Positions 1-9,238 of a stretch of 64,000 nucleotides of DNA are shown here, piece by piece (position 1 is the first letter of the stretch; each line of letters starts with the position of its first letter). A model generated the notes under the pieces. That model saw only the letters and a list, made by a program, of their open reading frames with translations, was not told the origin of the DNA and did no database searches. Source of the stretch: DASYTH01 sp036002505. Lineage in GTDB: Bacteria; Actinomycetota; Actinomycetes; Mycobacteriales; Pseudonocardiaceae. The stretch covers positions 19,733-83,732 of the forward strand of contig NZ_DASYTH010000218.1 of the NCBI RefSeq assembly GCF_036002505.1. Direction: 5' to 3'. The translations under genes were made by a program, and so were the position numbers.

Positions 1-305
1 GTCGAGTCCGGCACCACCGACGAGATCTTCTACCAGCCCCGGCACGCCTACACGTTCGGCCTGCTGTCCAGCCTGGCCCGGATGGACTTCAGCCGGCAGG
101 AGCGGCTGCTGCCGATCAAGGGTCAGCCGCCGAGCCTGGCCAACGTGCCGAAGGGCTGTGCGTTCCATCCGCGCTGCGCGTTCACCACCGAGAAGTGCAC
201 GGCGGCGATACCCGTCCTCGAGCCGGTGGGCGGCGACGGGCATGTCGCCGCCTGTGTGCACAGCGACCGGGTCGCGATCGCCTACGAGGAGAGGGTGGTC
301 ACGCC

Positions 306-309
<4 letters not shown>
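1..309 (+). CDS. Oligopeptide ABC transporter ATPase (DppD-type), 3' part
   Basis: Only the C-terminal 102 residues are inside the window, read in frame 1 from the first base. The visible part matches the C-terminal tail of Dpp/Opp-type ATPases: a histidine/proline-rich segment around YQPRHAYTFGLL that precedes the oligo_HPY domain, then a cysteine cluster (GCAFHPRCAF, later EKC and AAC). The Walker motifs lie upstream of the window. The stop codon overlaps the start of the next ATPase gene by four bases (ATGA), so the two ATPases are translationally coupled and probably act as the heterodimer that powers peptide uptake across the inner membrane. The family is clear; the substrate is not known. 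Confidence 0.85.
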
Positions 310-1373
<1,064 letters not shown>

Positions 1374-1397
1374 TCAAGCCTGGAGGGGGGCCTGCCC

Positions 1398-2351
1398 GTG
1401 CTGATCTTCACCGTTCGCCGGTTCGCGCAGGCCGTGCTGGTGCTCATCGGTTCCACGTTCCTGATGTACATCGCGGTGTTCCAGCTCGGCGACCCGTTCC
1501 TGACCAAGCCCGGGTCGGAGAAGGTGGTCTCGCCGGAGGCGCGGGCCCTGCTGCACGCCCACTTCGGCCTGGACAAGCCGTTCTACCTGCAGTACCTGAT
1601 CTACCTGAAGAACATCTTCACGCTCGACTTCGGGATCGACTTCGACCAGCGCCGGCAGGTCTCGGAGCTGCTGGGAGCCGCGGCGCCGAACACGGTCCGG
1701 CTGGCCGTGCTGGCCATCGCGCTCAACGTGCTGTTCGGGGTGCTGGCCGGGATCGCCGCGGCGGTCTGGAAGGACACGTTCATCGACGCGCTGGTCACGG
1801 TCAGCACGGTCATGCTGCTGTGCGTCCCGAGCTTCGTGCTCGGCTTGATCCTCCGGGCGAAGCTGTCCGGTCTGCACGTGTTCGGCAGCGAGCTGTTCCC
1901 CCAGCTCCCGCATCCGTTCGGGGTGGAACCGCCGTGGTTCAAGGCTGTGCTGCTGCCCGCGTTCACCCTCGGCGCGCTTGAGATCGCGTTCGTGTCCCGG
2001 CTGGTGCGCGCCTCGATGCTGGAGGTCATGCACGAGACCTACCTGCACACGGCCCGGGCCAAGGGCCTACCGGAGCGCATCGTGATCTTCAAGCACGCCG
2101 CGCGCAACGCCCTGCTGCCGGTGGTAACCCACGTCGGCATCGCGTTCGGCGCCCTGCTCGGCGGCGCGGTGATCACCGAGACGATCTTCAGCTACCCGGG
2201 CCTCGGTTACCTGTTCATCCGGTCCGTGGCCAACGTGAACAACCCGGTCATGCTCGCCATCGCGGTGCTCGCCGTGATCACGTTCGTCACGTTGAGCGCG
2301 GTCGTGGACGTGCTCAGCGCCTACCTCGATCCCCGGATCCGGGTGAGCTGA
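1398..2351 (+). CDS. ABC transporter permease, DppB-type (copy 1)
   Basis: 317 residues from a GTG preceded by a strong ribosome site (GGAGGGGG at about 1382-1389). It has the DppB layout: an N-terminal membrane helix, a long extracytoplasmic segment, then about five further helices. The EAA loop that contacts the ATPase is near the C-terminal third (RAKGLPERIVIFKHAARNAL). The ending DPRIR is usual for DppB. It forms part of the transmembrane channel of the peptide transporter. The next gene is a close paralogue, so the operon holds two DppB-like subunits side by side. Confidence 0.9.
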   Translation: MLIFTVRRFAQAVLVLIGSTFLMYIAVFQLGDPFLTKPGSEKVVSPEARALLHAHFGLDKPFYLQYLIYLKNIFTLDFGIDFDQRRQVSELLGAAAPNTVRLAVLAIALNVLFGVLAGIAAAVWKDTFIDALVTVSTVMLLCVPSFVLGLILRAKLSGLHVFGSELFPQLPHPFGVEPPWFKAVLLPAFTLGALEIAFVSRLVRASMLEVMHETYLHTARAKGLPERIVIFKHAARNALLPVVTHVGIAFGALLGGAVITETIFSYPGLGYLFIRSVANVNNPVMLAIAVLAVITFVTLSAVVDVLSAYLDPRIRVS

Positions 2352-2354
2352 GCC

Positions 2355-3299
2355 ATGCTGGTTTTCGTCGCACGCCGGTTCGGCCAGGCCGTGCTCGCGC
2401 TCCTCGGGTCCACGTTCCTGATGTACCTCGCCGTTTTCCGGCTCGGCGACCCGTTCAAGTGGCGGGGGGAGAAGCTGCTGCCACCGGACACGCAGGTGAT
2501 GCTGAAGGCCCACTTCGGCCTGGACAAGCCGATGTTCGAGCAGTACCTGATCTACCTGAAGAACATCGTCACGCTCGACTTCGGAGTCGACTTCACCACC
2601 CGCAAGCCGGTCGCGGACCTGCTCGCGGCGGCGGCGCCGAACACGCTGCGGCTGACCACGCTGGCGATCATCATCGACGTGCTGATCGGGGTGCTCGCCG
2701 GCATCGCCGCGGCGGTCTGGAAGGACACGTTCCTCGACGCACTCGTGTCGGTCAGCACGATCCTGATCCTGTGCGTGCCGCTGTTCGTGATCGCCTTCGT
2801 CCTGCGCACCACGCTGACCGGCGTGCACGTCCTCGGCATCGAGGTCTTCCCGCAGCTGCCGCCACCGTTCGGGGTCGAGGTGCCGTGGTACCGGAAGGTC
2901 CTCCTGCCGGCGATCAGCCTGGCGTTGATGGACATCGCGTTCATGGCGCGGCTCATGCGCGCCTCGATGATCGAGGTGCTGGGCCAGCCCTACCTGAACA
3001 CCGCCCGGGGTAAGGGTTTGCCGGAACGGACGATCATCTTCAGGCACGCCGCGCGCAACGCGTTGCTGCCGGTGGTCACCCACATCGGGATCCTTTTCGG
3101 CCTGCTGATGGGCGGCGCGATCATCGTGGAGTTCGTGTTCAGCTACCCCGGCCTCGGACTCCTGTTCGTCGGTGCTCTGGGCGGCCCGAACATCCCGATC
3201 CTGCTGGCCATCGCGGTCCTGTCGCTGATCACGTTCGTGACCCTGAGCGCTGTTGTCGACGTGTTTGCCGCCTACCTCGACCCCCGGATCCGCGTCTAG
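2355..3299 (+). CDS. ABC transporter permease, DppB-type (copy 2)
   Basis: 314 residues, starting three bases after the previous stop. It aligns with copy 1 over its whole length: the N-termini MLIFTVRRFAQ and MLVFVARRFGQ, the shared segments GSTFLMY, AHFGLDKP and EQYLIYLKNI, the same EAA loop, and the same DPRIRV ending. It is therefore a tandem duplicate of the DppB subunit and not a DppC partner. Either the two copies form a DppB-DppB heterodimer, or one pairs with a DppC encoded to the left of the window. The stop is followed by about 180 bases without a gene. Confidence 0.88.
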   Translation: MLVFVARRFGQAVLALLGSTFLMYLAVFRLGDPFKWRGEKLLPPDTQVMLKAHFGLDKPMFEQYLIYLKNIVTLDFGVDFTTRKPVADLLAAAAPNTLRLTTLAIIIDVLIGVLAGIAAAVWKDTFLDALVSVSTILILCVPLFVIAFVLRTTLTGVHVLGIEVFPQLPPPFGVEVPWYRKVLLPAISLALMDIAFMARLMRASMIEVLGQPYLNTARGKGLPERTIIFRHAARNALLPVVTHIGILFGLLMGGAIIVEFVFSYPGLGLLFVGALGGPNIPILLAIAVLSLITFVTLSAVVDVFAAYLDPRIRV

Positions 3300-3318
3300 C
3301 CCGCCTCCCAGCCCGCCT

Positions 3319-3420
3319 CTCCGGAATTGTTGACGGTGGTGGCGTTTCGGGGAACGCGGCGGTTGCGGGGTGGATTGTGGCTGGGTTGCGTCACGGTCCC
3401 CTGAGGTTTCGTTGGCTGGG
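3319..3420. repeat. Dispersed intergenic repeat A, copy 1
   Basis: This stretch is a diverged copy of the sequence at 7074-7175. Both start with CTCCGGAATTG, share CGGGGAACG, GTGGCTGGGT, GTCCCCTGAGG and TTGG in the same order and spacing, and run in the same orientation. Here it lies between a permease stop and mshB. No gene is evident in it. Confidence 0.7.
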
Positions 3421-3470
3421 CCGGGACTTCGCACGACGAGCCAACGGGCGGGAGCGTGGGCGCGGGGCAC

Positions 3471-3476
3471 TACGCT
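3471..3476 (+). promoter_or_regulatory. Candidate -10 box of a leaderless mshB transcript
   Basis: TACGCT lies seven bases before the GTG at 3484. TANNNT at this distance with no ribosome site is the usual pattern of leaderless actinobacterial genes, and it supports the GTG as the start. Confidence 0.5.
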
Positions 3477-3483
3477 TTTCCGG

Positions 3484-4332
3484 GTGACCCTGACCGCTCC
3501 ACCCCGGCTGCTGCTGGTGCACGCGCATCCGGACGACGAGAGCCTGTGGACCGGCGGCACGATCGCCCGGTACGCCGCGGCCGGGGTGCAGGTCACGCTG
3601 GTCACCTGCACGCTGGGGGAGGAGGGCGAGGTCATCCCGGAGTCCCTGCGCCGGCTGGCGGCCGGCGAGGCGGACCAGCTCGGCGGGTACCGGGTCGGCG
3701 AGCTGCGCACCGCCTGCGCCGCGCTGGGCGTGTCCGACCACCGCTACCTGGGCGGCATCGGGCGGTGGCGGGACTCGGGCATGGCCGGCACCCCGGCCAA
3801 CTCCCACCCGCGCGCCTTCGCCGCCGGCGACCTTTCCGAGCAGGCCGGCGCGCTGGCCGAGATCCTGGCCGAGGTCGCGCCGCAGGTGGTGGTCAGCTAC
3901 GGCCCGGACGGCGGGTACGGCCACCCGGACCACGTCCGCGCCCACGACATCACCATGGCCGCCGGCGCCTCGGTGTCCACTGTGGACCGCGTGTTCTACG
4001 CCGTGACCTCCCGCCGGGCCACCGAGGAAGGCGTTGCCGCACTGTCCACAATGGACGGACTGCCGTTCCGCCTGCCCCGGCCCGGCGAGCTCCCGGTGAC
4101 CGAGGACGCGGAGATCACCACGGTGGTCCCGGTGTCCGAGGTGCTGCCGGCCAAGCTCGCCGCCATGCGCGCGCACGCCACCCAGGTCACCGTCTGGCAG
4201 GGCGCCGACGGCGAGCGCTGCTACGCACTCTCCAACGCCATCGCCCAACCCATCGTCACCGACGAGTTCTACGTGCTGGCCCGCGGTTCCGCCGACCGGG
4301 CCGGCACGGACCTGTTCGGCGGGTTGGGATGA
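3484..4332 (+). CDS. mshB: Mycothiol biosynthesis deacetylase MshB
   Basis: 282 residues. This is a PIG-L-fold zinc deacetylase that removes the acetyl group from GlcNAc-inositol to give GlcN-inositol, the second step of mycothiol synthesis in the cytoplasm. Visible zinc motif: AHPDDES at 14-20 (H15, D18) and HPDH at 147-150 (H150). The stretch around SDHRYLGGIGRWRDSGM is characteristic of MshB and separates it from the paralogous conjugate amidase Mca. The GTG is chosen because the alignment with known MshB begins there and a TACGCT box lies seven bases upstream. The stop overlaps the next gene by four bases, as in the M. tuberculosis pair Rv1170-Rv1171. Confidence 0.93.
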   Translation: MTLTAPPRLLLVHAHPDDESLWTGGTIARYAAAGVQVTLVTCTLGEEGEVIPESLRRLAAGEADQLGGYRVGELRTACAALGVSDHRYLGGIGRWRDSGMAGTPANSHPRAFAAGDLSEQAGALAEILAEVAPQVVVSYGPDGGYGHPDHVRAHDITMAAGASVSTVDRVFYAVTSRRATEEGVAALSTMDGLPFRLPRPGELPVTEDAEITTVVPVSEVLPAKLAAMRAHATQVTVWQGADGERCYALSNAIAQPIVTDEFYVLARGSADRAGTDLFGGLG

Positions 4333-4700
4333 CTCTCCGGCAGCGCCTCGTGTTGGCTGTGCTGATCGCCGACAGCGTGCTGCTGGCCGCGCTCGAGCTG
4401 CTCTACCTGCCGCTGCGGTTCGACGGCTTCCTGCTCCCCGACCTCGACGGGTTCCCGCTCCCGCTCACCGCCGTCGTGGCCGCGCTGACCATGCCCTGGC
4501 TGGTGTCCGTGGCCGGCACCCTCTCCACCCGGCTCTCCGTCGCCGCCGCGCCGCTGCTGGTCTGGCTGCTCTGCATCGGCGTGTTCGGCCTCGCCGGCCC
4601 CGGCGGCGACATCGTCCTCGTCCAGGACTGGCGCGCGCTCCTGCTCCTGGCCGGCGGCTCGCTCCCGGCCGCGATGGCCCTCGGAGCCCGGCGTGGCTGA
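4329..4700 (+). CDS. Small membrane protein downstream of mshB
   Basis: 123 residues with four likely membrane helices (about 5-27, 42-62, 70-90 and 100-118) and short basic ends. Its ATG overlaps the mshB stop, and the next gene begins before it ends, so all three are coupled. It occupies the place of the uncharacterised membrane protein Rv1171 in M. tuberculosis. No catalytic motif is visible. Function unknown; the coupling suggests it is co-produced with MshB. Confidence 0.8.
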   Translation: MTLRQRLVLAVLIADSVLLAALELLYLPLRFDGFLLPDLDGFPLPLTAVVAALTMPWLVSVAGTLSTRLSVAAAPLLVWLLCIGVFGLAGPGGDIVLVQDWRALLLLAGGSLPAAMALGARRG

Positions 4701-5520
4701 GCTGATCCAGGACAAGCACGTGGTCGCCGTGCTCCGGCCGTTCGTCCGGGCCACCACGCCGATGCTGGCCGCGTTGCGCGAATCCGACCCGCTGGGCCTG
4801 GTGCGCCGGGTGCTCCCGACGGCCCGCGCGATGGACGGTGGGGCGGCGCCGGATGGCCTGGCGGGCGAGGATGCCCGGACGCTCGGCGGCGTGGAGCGCG
4901 GGCTGCGGGAACGCCTCGCCGACGGGCTGGAAAGTGTGCGGGTGCCCGGCACCGCGGCGTGGGGCCGGATGAGCGTCGAGGAGCGGGACGACTGGTGGGT
5001 CAACCGGGTCGGCCGGTTCACCGTGCTGCTGGCCGCGATCCCGGGGCTCGGCGGCGCGCTCGCCGACCGGCTGCCGGTGCAGGACACGCTGGCCCTGGCC
5101 GGGCAGGGGCTGCTGCTGTGCGCCATCGCGGCCGAGCACGGGGTCACCGCCGAGGCCGACCGGGTCCGGTTGCTCGCGTCGGTCCTGTTCCAGCGCGACA
5201 TCGACCCGGCCCTCGCCGCGCGCCCGGCCGACCGGGCCGCGGAGGACCGGGAGACCGCCGAGCTGACCGAGGAGCTCACCGAGTCCACCAAGAAGCACGG
5301 CCGGATCACCGTCCGCGCCGCGGCCCGCACGCTGTGGCGGTTCGGCCGCACTCTGTGGGCCCTCGGCGACGAGTTGGACAAGCGCCCGCAGGGCCGGTTC
5401 TACCACCGCGCGCTGGGCGCGATCCCGGTCGTCGGCATCGCCGGCGACTACTTCGGCGAGCGGTCCGCGCTCAAGCGCGCCGTCAAGTCCGCCCGCCGCT
5501 GGCTCGCCGCCCAGACCTGA
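4693..5520 (+). CDS. Hypothetical protein, EcsC-like features
   Basis: 275 residues from a GTG that overlaps the preceding gene by eight bases. The sequence is mainly helical and soluble, with a glycine-rich pair of segments (AAIPGLGGALADRLP and GAIPVVGIAGDYFGERSALKR) that resemble the core of the EcsC family. I am not certain of that assignment. An acidic linker (DRAAEDRETAELTEELTE) separates the two halves. The protein is coupled to the mshB operon and followed by fdxA after 130 bases. No enzymatic role can be read from it. Confidence 0.7.
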   Translation: MAELIQDKHVVAVLRPFVRATTPMLAALRESDPLGLVRRVLPTARAMDGGAAPDGLAGEDARTLGGVERGLRERLADGLESVRVPGTAAWGRMSVEERDDWWVNRVGRFTVLLAAIPGLGGALADRLPVQDTLALAGQGLLLCAIAAEHGVTAEADRVRLLASVLFQRDIDPALAARPADRAAEDRETAELTEELTESTKKHGRITVRAAARTLWRFGRTLWALGDELDKRPQGRFYHRALGAIPVVGIAGDYFGERSALKRAVKSARRWLAAQT

Positions 5521-5650
5521 CCATCCACCTGCTGAGATGATGTGAGTTGGGTGGCACCCAGTGCGGGTGGGCGGACGTTCAGAGGGATACTAGGCAGCGC
5601 CGGTAACCTCGCGACTGCACGCCAGTTCAGGATAGGAGCAGGAGAGCGCA

Positions 5651-5992
5651 GTGACCTATGTGATCGCCGAGCCCTGCGTCGACGTGCTCGACAAGGCTTG
5701 CATCGAAGAGTGTCCGGTCGACTGCATCTACGAGGGCGAGCGGATGCTGTACATCCACCCCGACGAGTGCGTCGACTGCGGCGCGTGCGAGCCGGTCTGC
5801 CCGGTGGAGGCCATCTACTACGAGGACGACGTGCCCGACCAGTGGAAGGACTACACCAAGGCGAACGTCGATTTCTTCATCGAGCTCGGTTCCCCCGGCG
5901 GCGCGGCGAAGGTCGGCAAGGTGGCCGCCGACCCGCCGTTGATCATGAACCTGCCGCCCATGGGCGAGAGCAACGGTGCGGCTGACCACTGA
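5651..5992 (+). CDS. fdxA: 7Fe/8Fe-type ferredoxin FdxA
   Basis: 113 residues from a GTG preceded by GGAGCAGGAGAG. Cysteines at 9, 17, 21 and 25 and at 40, 43, 46 and 50 give the two cluster sites of the bacterial FdxA/FdxC family (a 3Fe-4S and a 4Fe-4S cluster are usual). The C-terminal tail of about 60 residues is also typical of this family. It carries electrons in the cytoplasm, often to cytochromes P450 or reductases; the partner cannot be read here. The gene overlaps dapC by 17 bases, the same pairing as fdxC-Rv1178 in M. tuberculosis. Confidence 0.94.
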   Translation: MTYVIAEPCVDVLDKACIEECPVDCIYEGERMLYIHPDECVDCGACEPVCPVEAIYYEDDVPDQWKDYTKANVDFFIELGSPGGAAKVGKVAADPPLIMNLPPMGESNGAADH

Positions 5993-7085
5993 GCTCCCGG
6001 AGTTCCCCTGGGACCTGCTGGCCGGGCACGGCGCTCGGGCCCGCGCCCACCCGGACGGCGTGATCAACCTTTCGGTCGGCACGCCCGTGGACCCCGTCCC
6101 CCCGTTCATCCGCGACGCCTTGGCCTCGGTCGCCGATGCCCCCGGCTACCCGACCACGCACGGCACCCCCGAGCTGCGGAAGGCCGCCGTCGACGCCCTG
6201 CGCCGCCGGCACGGCGTGCTCGGCGTCAAACCGGACGCGGTGCTCCCCACGATCGGCTCGAAGGAGCTGGTGGCCTGGCTGCCGATCCTGCTCGGCGTGC
6301 GCCCCGGCGACACCGTGGTGATCCCGTCGCTCGCCTACCCCACCTACGAGGTCGGCGTCCGCCTCGCCGGGGCCACCCTGGTCCGCTCCGACAGCCTGCT
6401 CGCGCTCGGCCCGGCGCGGCCCGCGGTGGTGTGGCTGAACTCTCCGTCCAACCCGACCGGCCGTGTGCTCCCGGCCGAGCACCTGCGCAAGGTCGTCGAC
6501 TGGGCCCGCGAGCGCGACGCCATCGTGGTGTCCGACGAGTGCTACCTGACCCTCGGCTGGGACGCCGAGCCGGTCTCCGTGCTGCACCCCGACGTCTGCG
6601 CCGGCCGCTTCGACGGCCTGCTGGCCGTGCACTCCCTGTCCAAGTGCTCCAGCCTCGCCGGCTACCGCGCCGGCTTCGTCACCGGCGACCCGGCCCTCGT
6701 CGCCCGCCTCCTGGAGATCCGCCGGCACGCCGGCATGATCGTTCCCCGCCCGGTCCAGGCCGCGATGACCGCCGCGCTCTCCGACGACGACCACGTCGCC
6801 GCCCAGCGCGCCCGCTTCGCCGCCCGCCGCACCCTCCTCCAGGAGGCGCTCCAGAATGCCGGGTTCCGCATCGACCACTCCGAAGCCGGCCTCTACCTCT
6901 GGGCCACCCGCGGCGAGGACGCCTGGTCCACCATCGCCTGGCTCGCCGACCGCGGCATCCTCGCCGCCCCCGGCACCTTCTACGGCCCGTCCGGTTCGCG
7001 CCACATCCGGGTCGCCCTCACCGAATCCGACACCCGCGTCGCCGAGGTAGCGGCGCGCCTGACTGGTCCGCCGCTCCGGAATTGA
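5976..7085 (+). CDS. dapC: Succinyldiaminopimelate aminotransferase DapC
   Basis: 369 residues. This class I/II PLP-dependent aminotransferase converts N-succinyl-2-amino-6-ketopimelate to N-succinyl-LL-diaminopimelate in the lysine/peptidoglycan pathway. The N-terminus (LPEFPWDLLAGHG, then INLSVGTPVDPVPP) is characteristic of actinobacterial DapC. The PLP lysine is K223 in SLSKCSSLAGYRAGF. The asparagine of NSPSNPTG and the tyrosine of DECYLTLGW also fit the fold. The GTG start overlaps the fdxA stop by 17 bases. Together with dapD and dapE below, it gives three of the four succinylase-branch steps. The last codons form part of repeat A copy 2. Confidence 0.93.
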   Translation: MRLTTELPEFPWDLLAGHGARARAHPDGVINLSVGTPVDPVPPFIRDALASVADAPGYPTTHGTPELRKAAVDALRRRHGVLGVKPDAVLPTIGSKELVAWLPILLGVRPGDTVVIPSLAYPTYEVGVRLAGATLVRSDSLLALGPARPAVVWLNSPSNPTGRVLPAEHLRKVVDWARERDAIVVSDECYLTLGWDAEPVSVLHPDVCAGRFDGLLAVHSLSKCSSLAGYRAGFVTGDPALVARLLEIRRHAGMIVPRPVQAAMTAALSDDDHVAAQRARFAARRTLLQEALQNAGFRIDHSEAGLYLWATRGEDAWSTIAWLADRGILAAPGTFYGPSGSRHIRVALTESDTRVAEVAARLTGPPLRN

Positions 7086-7175
7086 CTCCTGTCGTTGCGT
7101 TCCGGGGAACGGTGCGGTTGTCGGGTTGATGGTGGCTGGGTGCCGTCGGTGTCCCCTGAGGTGCGGTTGGTAGGG
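7074..7175. repeat. Dispersed intergenic repeat A, copy 2
   Basis: The second copy of the repeat at 3319-3420, in the same orientation. It begins inside the last codons and stop of dapC (CTCCGGAATTGA) and fills most of the convergent space to the CHAD gene. The shared blocks are listed under copy 1. Confidence 0.7.
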
Positions 7176-7208
7176 GCGAGGCTGTCCGTGGGTGTCAAAC
7201 TCGCTGGG

Positions 7209-8195
7209 TCAGCCGGCCAGCACTTTGGTGGCGTTGGAGTCGACGGCGGCGAGGGCGTCGCGCCAGCGGGCGCGGCAGTCGGCGCGGCGGGTGCGTTCGC
7301 GCTCGACCAGGCGGCCGGCGGCGACGCCGACGTCGAGCGGCACCGGGTCCTCGAGCTCGGTGAGCAGGCGGCGCACCTCCTGCTCGGCCACCACGGCGTC
7401 CTGATGGTCGCCCAGCAGGTCCTGGAACTCCTTGGTTGCCTTGATCAACTTTCGCACCGGCTTGCCGCCGGTGGGCACGGCGAGCTCGGCGGCGTAGCGC
7501 AGCCGCTTGCCCTGGATGCGCAGCGCGTGCAGATCGTCGTCGGGCGGGTCCTCGTCCAGGGCGCTCGCCGTCCGGCGCAGCTTCCGGTACGGCCGCTTGA
7601 TCAACTCGATCAGCCCGCCGGCGCGTGCCTTGCGGCTGGCCGGGAACTCGTCACCGGCCGGAACCTCGCTGCGCGCCGCCGCCGCGAGCGCCTCGAGCAG
7701 CGCGGTGTAGCGCGGGCTTTTCAGTGCGCCGAGCAGGCGCTGCCGTGCCTTCCGCCGGGCCGCGCGCAGCCCGAGCAGCAGCCGCTCCACCGCGTCACGC
7801 TCGGCCGGCTCGAAGTCGGCGGCGAGGCCGCGCAGGTGGTCGAGCTGAACATCCAGATCCCGGACCGGGCCGAGCACCCCGCCCAGCCACTTCATCTCCG
7901 CCTGCAGCTCGTCGGCGGCCGGCCCCAGGCTCGCGCCCTCGGCCTTCAGCGCCGCCCGGAGCCGCCGCACGGTCACCCGCATCTGGTGTACGCCTTCGGG
8001 ATCCGAGCCCTCGCGGGCCACCGGATCGTGCACCAGCAGCGCCCGCAACTGCTCGTCCAGCCGCGCCCGCACGTGCACCGCCGGCGGGTCACCGGGCCGC
8101 GCGGTCAGCGGGGTCTTGGTCAATCCTAAGTCGACAGTGCGGATCGGCTCGGTGTCACGGGATCGGCGCGTGGTCGCAGCTGTCGAAGAGCTCAC
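7209..8195 (-). CDS. CHAD domain protein
   Basis: 328 residues from a GTG. CHAD domains are all-helical, rich in conserved histidines and basic residues, and bind inorganic polyphosphate. Visible family motifs are HQMRVTVRRLRAALK (about 70-84) and LRIQGKRLRYAAEL in the second half, together with a high arginine content. No CYTH triphosphatase domain is attached, so this is a stand-alone CHAD protein, possibly associated with polyphosphate granules. A TACTAT box six bases before the GTG suggests leaderless transcription. The gene is convergent with dapC and co-directional with dapD but 50 bases away. Confidence 0.88.
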   Translation of the reverse strand: MSSSTAATTRRSRDTEPIRTVDLGLTKTPLTARPGDPPAVHVRARLDEQLRALLVHDPVAREGSDPEGVHQMRVTVRRLRAALKAEGASLGPAADELQAEMKWLGGVLGPVRDLDVQLDHLRGLAADFEPAERDAVERLLLGLRAARRKARQRLLGALKSPRYTALLEALAAAARSEVPAGDEFPASRKARAGGLIELIKRPYRKLRRTASALDEDPPDDDLHALRIQGKRLRYAAELAVPTGGKPVRKLIKATKEFQDLLGDHQDAVVAEQEVRRLLTELEDPVPLDVGVAAGRLVERERTRRADCRARWRDALAAVDSNATKVLAG

Positions 8196-8201
8196 GGGTA
8201 A

Positions 8202-8207
8202 ATAGTA
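8202..8207 (-). promoter_or_regulatory. Candidate -10 box of the CHAD gene
   Basis: Read on the minus strand, TACTAT sits six bases before the GTG at 8195. This is a near-consensus -10 in the leaderless position. Confidence 0.5.
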
Positions 8208-8245
8208 GGTGAACGGCGGGCGCCCACAACGTGAGCTTTGTGCCG

Positions 8246-9223
8246 TCAGTCGTTGGCGTGCAGGGCAGCGTTGAGCTCGACGCCGCCGGCCGTGTGCGGC
8301 ACCGCCTCGACCCGTCCGGTGGTGGAGTTGCGCCGGAACAGCAGCCCGGTGCGCCCCGACAGTTCACGGGCCTTGACCACGCGCCCGTCCGGCAGCGTGA
8401 CCTTGGTGCCGGCGGTGACATAGAGGCCCGCCTCCACGACGCAGTCGGCGCCGAGCGAGATACCGATGCCCGCGTTCGCGCCGACCAGGCAGCCCTTGCC
8501 GATCGTGATCGTCTCGCGGCCGCCGCCGGAGAGCGTGCCCATGATCGACGCCCCGCCGCCGACGTCGGAGCCGTCCGCCACCACGACGCCCTGCGAGATC
8601 CGGCCCTCGATCATGGACGAGCCGAGCGTGCCGGCGTTGAAGTTGACGAACCCCTCGTGCATCACGGTGGTGCCGGCGGCCAGGTGCGCCCCCAACCGCA
8701 CGCGGTCGGCGTCGGCGATGCGCACTCCGGACGGCACCACGTAGTCGACCATCCGCGGCAGTTTGTCGACCAGGTGCACGGTGACCGGGCCGCTGGCCCG
8801 CAGCCTCAACCGGGTCGACTCGAACCCCTCCACCCGGCACGGCCCCCGGTTGGTCCAGACCACGTTGGTGAGTAGGCCGAAGAGCCCGTCCAGGTTCAGC
8901 CCGTTGGGCTGCACCAGCCGGGTGGAGAGCAGGTGCAGGCGCAGGTACACGTCGTAGGCGTCGGCCGGTGGGTCCGACAGCCGGGTGATCCCGGTCCGCA
9001 CCGGGATGACCTCGACGCCCCGGTCGGCGTCCGGCCCGAGCAGCGCGGACACCTCACGCCCCAGCTCGTCGGCCGCGTCCTGCTCGGACAGGTGCTGCGT
9101 GCCCGGTGCCCGCCCGGCCCCCAGCCGCGGCCGCGGGAACCACGCGTCCAGCACGGTCCCGTCGTCACCAACCGTCGCCAACCCGACGCCGTGCGCGCCG
9201 GTCGAGTCCACAGAGCTGCTCAC
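8246..9223 (-). CDS. dapD: Tetrahydrodipicolinate N-succinyltransferase DapD
   Basis: 325 residues from GTG 9223. It transfers succinyl from succinyl-CoA to tetrahydrodipicolinate, the committed step of the succinylase DAP branch. The fold is an N-terminal domain plus a left-handed beta-helix of hexapeptide repeats, visible from about residue 170 on (GVRIADADRVRLGAHL, EGRISQGVVVADGSDVGGG, GANAGIGISLG). The sequence is of the actinobacterial type (GLATVGDDGTVLDAWFP near the start, LLFRRNS near the end, finishing ALHAND). An in-frame TTG three codons upstream exists, but the GTG matches the known N-terminus and has TAGCCT eight bases before it. It is divergent from dapE across the VapBC module. 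Confidence 0.94.
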   Translation of the reverse strand: MSSSVDSTGAHGVGLATVGDDGTVLDAWFPRPRLGAGRAPGTQHLSEQDAADELGREVSALLGPDADRGVEVIPVRTGITRLSDPPADAYDVYLRLHLLSTRLVQPNGLNLDGLFGLLTNVVWTNRGPCRVEGFESTRLRLRASGPVTVHLVDKLPRMVDYVVPSGVRIADADRVRLGAHLAAGTTVMHEGFVNFNAGTLGSSMIEGRISQGVVVADGSDVGGGASIMGTLSGGGRETITIGKGCLVGANAGIGISLGADCVVEAGLYVTAGTKVTLPDGRVVKARELSGRTGLLFRRNSTTGRVEAVPHTAGGVELNAALHAND

Positions 9224-9231
9224 GTCACGCA

Positions 9232-9237
9232 AGGCTA
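9232..9237 (-). promoter_or_regulatory. Candidate -10 box of dapD
   Basis: On the minus strand TAGCCT precedes the GTG at 9223 by eight bases. It overlaps the alternative TTG start and argues against it. Confidence 0.45.
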
Positions 9238-9238
9238 G

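Noticed and set aside
2067..3710. A 547-codon open frame on the minus strand
   Set aside because: Antisense to the second permease and the mshB start; arginine/aspartate-rich with no domain.
3484..4332. Mycothiol conjugate amidase Mca instead of MshB
   Set aside because: Zinc motifs are shared, but the GIGRWRDSGM segment, the length and the Rv1171-like neighbour fit MshB.
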